Part shown: positions 59,004 through 64,000 of the stretch, piece by piece | How positions within the stretch are numbered: the stretch's first letter is position 1 | Layout: every line of letters begins with the position of its first letter | From: Tetraselmis striata | Lineage: Eukaryota; Chlorophyta; Chlorodendrophyceae; Chlorodendrales; Chlorodendraceae | NCBI GenBank assembly: GCA_006384855.1 | Contig: VCJN01003007.1 | Span: 62,001-126,000, forward strand | DNA length: 64,000 nucleotides | Direction: 5' to 3' | Made by a program: the position numbers and the translations under genes | Notes under the pieces: model-generated | The model's database searches: none | The model's input: only the letters and a program-made list of their open reading frames with translations | Told to the model about the DNA's origin: nothing

Positions 59004-62000
59004 CTACCCCCTTGATGAGGGAGCGGATGTTGAGTCGCCCATTCCTCTGCCGTGCGAGTCCGTCGAAGGCACATCTGTCGTGATAACATCCGCAGTCCTG
59101 ACACTGGACGAGCCGGCCGCGCCTTGCGGGTAGCCAGGGCGCCTGATAGGCGTACTTGCGCTTCCGGCCTCGCTGGTCGAGTAGTAGCGGCGCTCCAGCT
59201 CTGAGATCACAGTGGATGACCGGATAGACGACTGCTCAAAGTAGCGCGACGTGGAAGAGCGTCGCGCCGCAGCGCCACCGAGATCCGCCGACAGCGAGGA
59301 GGCGGACAGTGCGTTGCCAGGAGCAGCGCCGCCAGCCGCTGCGCCGAGCGCGCTGAACGTGAGGTCCGCGACGCTTGTCATCGTCCCTCCACCTGGGCGA
59401 GCAAGCACTGACAAGTCGTCACGGATTCTGGGGGCGCAACAAAGTTACGACAAATATATATGCCATTGCTCTACCGAGTGAAACGAGTGCCAATATCACT
59501 CAGAGGAGCTGCGGCCTCCGATTTGCAGCGAGTTCTCGAAACAATAACCGTCACTCGGTCATGCCGAGGACGGGGGGGGGGGGGGGGGGGGGGGGGGGGT
59601 TTAACGCACCATAGTCACTCGAAGAATGATAGCCTGTGTTTCCACCCGGTGTTGCGGTGAGCGAGGACGCCCCGCCCGCGCTAATAGTGCTTGGAGTGCG
59701 GGGCGGCAGGGGCGGTGGGTGCTGGCGGCGGGGAGGCATAAGGGGGCTTGGCGACGCCTGCCCGCTGGACTGCGATGGAGAGTGCAGCAGCTCGCCGTCC
59801 GGACCAATGCCGAGTGCGGCGAGGCGTGCGGCGAGGTCCTCCAGGCGAGGGCTGCCTATGGACGGGCTCGCGCCGGCGTCGCTCAGCCCGGGGGTGCTCG
59901 CGGCGCCGAGAGCCGCCAGCGCCTCATGTGCGTACCGAGCGGCTGCACCCAGGCTGGGCGTAAGTGTCACCGAGGACGCACCGCCTGGGGTCGGCGCGTA
60001 TGAAGTGGAGCCACTTGCGGTGGACCATTGCCGTTGCGACCCATGCCGGGTAGTGCTGGTGTGAGGTATCCGCTGACCGGCCGAGCTACCGCCATGGCGG
60101 GAGGCGCTAGAGAAGCGCTCCGTCTCGGACTGGTACAGCATGAGATACTCCGGCGAAGCTTCGTGCTCCGCGTGCCTGGATAGGCTGGGCCTTCCGCCGC
60201 GTTCCTCGGACGAGCCGCCAGATGTGTCACGTAGAAAAGTTCCTCGCGCGTCGTCCGCTGCTGCCACCACATCTGCGACACAAAGTGGTCCAGTCTTGGT
60301 TAGCGACCCTAATTCTTACTTGGAAGCACCTGGCCTTGTAAAATGGTCGGCAAACTAACTAATAAGATGCCCCATACCTGTCAGTCGATGCGAAAGAAGC
60401 GCCTCGGAGGATGAGCCATCGCTGCCATCATCATTAGCAAGTGGTTCCTCCGTTGTCGTGGTTTCCGCTGCTGCGGTTGTGGACGAGTCTTCTGCCGCCA
60501 GACCCGGGGTGTCGGACCCGCGTTGCGCCGAGGCAAAGTCGTCAGCTGCTGAGTAGGTCTCAGGAGCCGGAGGCGGCGCCCCTGCGCCCGCCTGGTCGTC
60601 GTCGCAGGCCTCGGAGGACACGGAGCTGTTAGTGGGGGAGGTGACCGTAGACTGCGAGGTGCTATCCACGAGGCCTGCACCGGCGGCGGCCGCTGCTGCG
60701 GCGCCCAGCGGGTCGGAGGCGACCTTGGCTGCCACCGCGCGCCGGCGCAGCCGCGCCACCTCTCGCGCCGTCTGCTTCTCCTCCGCCACGGCGGCCGCCT
60801 CAAGGTGCGTGCGCTCCAGCGCAAAAGTAGCGCTCTCTTCCTGCAGACGGGCCATCTCTCCGCGCGCGACCGCCTTGCGCCAGGTACCGTCCAGCTCCAG
60901 CAGCGCACGCTCGCGCTCCACCGTCAGCTGCGCCATCAACCGCTGGTGCCGCGCCGCCTGCTCCGCCTCCGCTTCCGCCTTCCGCATCGCGAGCGCACCT
61001 CGAAGCGCGTCGAACTGGCTGCGCTCTTCCTCCTCCGCTTGGTGCTGCTCGGTAGCGACGCGGCGAGCGTACAGGAGACGGCTCTGGGGGTAGAGGACAC
61101 AGGGCGACAGATGGCCGTCAGAAAGGAAGAGTAAGGACTCGTAGCAGCGAACACATATTATTCTTTGTTGGAAATGTATATGAAATCGCATCGGTGCGCG
61201 CGGAGCGCGCACGACGACGAGTACGGTGGCCGCCCCGCCCGCCAGTAGTAGCGGGTCGGCTCTTGCTGGTTTCGGAGCACCACCGCCAGCTCCAATAAAT
61301 TCCGAGATCAACGCCGCTCCTCGACAGCAAGAAATAAACAGTACACCTGCCCCTGGCCAGCCGAGCGAGGCAGGGGTACTCGCCTCCAGCTCCGTCTCGC
61401 TTCGACGCAGGTCATCCAAAAGCTGGCGGTCCTTGCCTCGCTCGTCCTGCAGCATGTCCAGCATTCGTGCCACCTCGCGCCGCTCTGCGAGATTTTGGCG
61501 CTCCAGCATCCGGCGCCGCTCCAGCAGCTGGTTCTCAGCCTCGCGAACCCGACCAGCGTTTTCCACCTCGTTCAGCATGGTGGTGCGCTCCGCAATCTGC
61601 GGGGTAGAGAACCGTCAATCCTTCAGTTCCTCTGGTGGTGGTGGTAACAGAACTCAGTCGGCGGTCGACGGGAGCAAAGCTCAGTCGACTGAGAGCAGTC
61701 GGCCGCGAATTCCTAGTCTTCCGACTGGCGCTACGTGGTGCGTACCTCGCGCCGTCGAGCGGCCTCCTCTCTCGCTAGCCTGTCCGAGCGCTGCAGAGCC
61801 TCCCTGTCGAACCATGCCTGGTCCTCTGCCGCCCGGGCCGACACGAGCGCGAGCTCCTCCGCGCGCCGAGCCTCCTCGCGCAGGCGGTCGGCCTCCAGGG
61901 CCTCCGCCGTGCGGGCAGCCTCTTGCTCTGCAGCCTGGCGCAGCCTTCGCTCCATTTCCACCTGACAAACAAATTCATCGTACGAGCACGAGTATTAGGC

Positions 62001-64000
62001 CTCACCTTGCAGCGGAATTATATCTACTACACACGATATATCTACCCCAGGATCGCTCCTTTCGCTAGAGTCCCTTATGTTGCATGCATAATACAGTTGG
62101 CGATCATTGGAGAGTAATTTAGCCCCATAATTAGAAAAGTGCCGCAAAGGCCGTAAGACGGGCCGTTCCAACCTTCTTGGCGCCAAGGTCGCGCTCAAGT
62201 TCGCTGCGAAACAGCTCCGTGTCCACCGCCTGCTGCAGGCGGGCCTCCTCCTTGGCCGATGCCATGCGTGCCCGTCGAGCTGCTTCGTGCTGCTGCTTGA
62301 TGATGCGCTGCTTGTCCTCTCCTTCCCAACAAGTGACATGCTTCTGATACTCCATGTCCGCCACCATCGAGCGTGCGGCCACCTGGACACCATAGCGGGG
62401 TAATACCAAGACTTCTTCAATCCTATAAAGTATACTTTCAGACAGACTGCTCGCTATGACCTCACGGTAGGCTGGCGACCATCAATGTTTAGTGTCCCTC
62501 TGCCTACCAGTTGCTAGCAAACTTGTAGTTCATGGCAATCAAAATCCATCCGCTCACCTCATGCTGGAGCCGCTCTGCGATTGCATTCCTCTGCTCCTCC
62601 TCCTGCATGGCCCACATTCGCTGCGAGGCCTGGAACTCCAGCGCCTTAATGGCTTCATCCTCCATGCGCCGCTGAATTGCCGTCTGCAGCCGCATACACA
62701 TCACATTTCAGCAGTGCATTCCTTGTTTTGGAGCCTGGTAATGCCATGGCAGATTGCTGCATTATCGGTGGGCTGCAGAAACTTGCCAACAAAAACTTAC
62801 ACAGCACTCCACACCTGAGACTCAGCCTTCTTGCGCTCAACATCTACCGTGATGCGCTCCAGTTCGCGCGCCCATTGCTCTTGCATGGAATCCATGTTCT
62901 TGCGGAAAGTTGACTCAATGATGTCAATCTGCCTGAGGCGCTCCTGCGGTTGGCAGGCCCACAGCGTGGGAGGGACTCAGTCAGCGAGCTGTCTTATACC
63001 TCTGGTACAGAGTGAGGCCCGCATCGACCACAGCATAGCAAGTTCACTATGGCAGGAATTCTGTCAAACCTCCTTTGACTTGTCATCCAACTTTGCCATC
63101 TCGGCGCGCAGCTGATCCTCCTGCTGGCGGATGGCGTTCATCCTCTCCCTCTCCAGGGCAGCAAGCCGCATCTTCTCCGCCGCCCATGTTGCCTCCTGGG
63201 AAGCCATGGACTGCGTTCGCCGCTGCAGGTCGTTCACAAGCTGCGCAGCAGGCACATAGCAAAGTGCACATGCCATTTAGTGAGGTGCGCACCCCATGAG
63301 CACCACCTGCTACTCATATAGAGATGACTGGCCATCAGCTGCAGGTAGCGCGACACTGCGTGCTTACCTGTCGGCGGCGCAGCAGTGCCTGCTCCTCAGT
63401 CTCAAGGCGCTGCCGCTCTGCTATCTGATGGTTTACCACCTTGAGACTGCACGCCTGGAAGAGGGGGTACCCATCACCAGGCGGCAGTGGCTGCAAAACG
63501 GCATTCTCTGGTTGTACTGCGACAGGTGTCTGCCTCCTCATTTCATACGCCAAGCGAATAGCCTGTGCGGCAGGGAATCAAGCTCACGATTAAGTGCTAC
63601 AGCGGCATCAGCAGGCAGAAAGCAACGGAGCGACCAGTGAGCTTTTTCGCGCAGCACCTTGTTCACATCGAAGGGCTGCTGGCGGCGGAAGAAGCCCACG
63701 AGCAGCTCGGCCTTGCCGTCCTTCCCCGCACACAGCACTGGATGCCGCAGACGGCGAAAGATGGCGACGATGAGATAGTATAGGAAGGAGGTGTCATTGG
63801 TGATGATGTGATCCCAGACCTGTGGCGGCAAGACATGGCCAAGCAGAGAAAGGAAGGGCGTGGGGTCAGCCATGGATCAGCGGGATAATGCCAGACGACA
63901 ACATGCAGCACCACATGACGTAGATTAGGACTCAGACACCCTCGTGGCAGGTGTGGGTCAACCTTGAGCCACTCTTCCTTGGTTAAAATCTCCGAAAAGA
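59004..64000 (-). CDS. TBC1D31: TBC1D31 (WDR67) homologue, 5' part off the right edge
   Basis: The window edge begins inside the TBC (Rab-GAP-like) domain: LTKEEWLK (exon ends 63963) joins VWDHIITNDTSFLYYLIVAI (exon starts 63819), the same order as the human protein. Next come FDVNKVLREK, a linker with PVAVQPENAVLQPLPPGDGY, then a long coiled coil spread over many exons: ERQRLETEEQALLRRR, 63240-63070, about 62950-62815, 62684-62560, 62384-62170, 61962-61743, 61599-61378 and 61086-60378. The tail (about 60275-59004) is Ser/Ala/Thr-rich, low in complexity and longer than the animal tail. The WD40 region expected upstream is outside the window. The animal protein is a centriolar-satellite scaffold needed for normal ciliogenesis. 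The catalytic Arg/Gln fingers cannot be judged here. A short 38-base intron near 63613-63576 is proposed to keep frame; not certain. Confidence 0.85.
59572..59599. repeat. 28-base G tract
   Basis: In the last intron of the TBC1D31 homologue, close to the splice site on the exon side. Confidence 0.85.

Overview
This window is nuclear DNA of a eukaryote, most probably a green alga (Chlorophyta). The genes are GC-rich and split into many short exons by small GT-AG introns. No bacterial operon, ribosome-binding-site pattern or CRISPR array is visible. TGTAA, the usual green-algal polyadenylation signal, lies downstream of several stop codons. The gene set fits a ciliated phototroph: a plastid FAD4/Kua-type desaturase, a plant-type CCX cation/Ca2+ exchanger, a CCDC174-type RNA-processing protein and a TBC1D31-type centriolar protein. 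I did not try to name the species.

Layout. Positions 1-4243 (minus) hold most of a GH35 beta-galactosidase that runs off the left edge. Positions 4.8-20.2 kb are repeat-rich: a tyrosine-recombinase (DIRS/Crypton-like) remnant, a decayed long ORF with in-frame TGA codons, a frameshifted reverse transcriptase, an unrecognised broken gene, and a spliced gene resembling algal En/Spm-like transposase proteins. Positions 20.7-23.6 kb (plus) carry a seven-exon CCX exchanger that I could join in frame. A retroelement-type ORF with a possible PD-(D/E)XK motif follows on the minus strand, then a tRNA-like relic, a seven-exon CCDC174-like gene (26.6-28.3 kb, plus) and a three-exon FAD4-like gene (29.4-30.7 kb, minus). 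The FAD4-like gene is divergent from a very large gene (31.3-45.4 kb, plus) that ends in two GRAM/PH-like domains.

Positions 45.4-49.7 kb hold duplicated non-coding repeats. A small minus-strand gene for a CxxCxGxG-type zinc-finger protein lies at 49.8-51.9 kb. Positions 52-58.4 kb are again repeat territory, with a degenerate LINE (endonuclease plus reverse transcriptase, minus). Positions 59.0-64.0 kb (minus) are the 3' two-thirds of a TBC1D31/WDR67 homologue that continues past the right edge.

The host genes are single-copy housekeeping or organellar genes with no obvious shared pathway. The exception in layout is the FAD4-like/GRAM pair, which share a 631-bp divergent promoter region. 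The most distinctive features are long G or C homopolymers, mostly in introns; several dispersed repeat families with two to four copies in the window; and the uncharacterised GRAM-domain giant. I found no defence system or gene cluster that I would call a new biological system.
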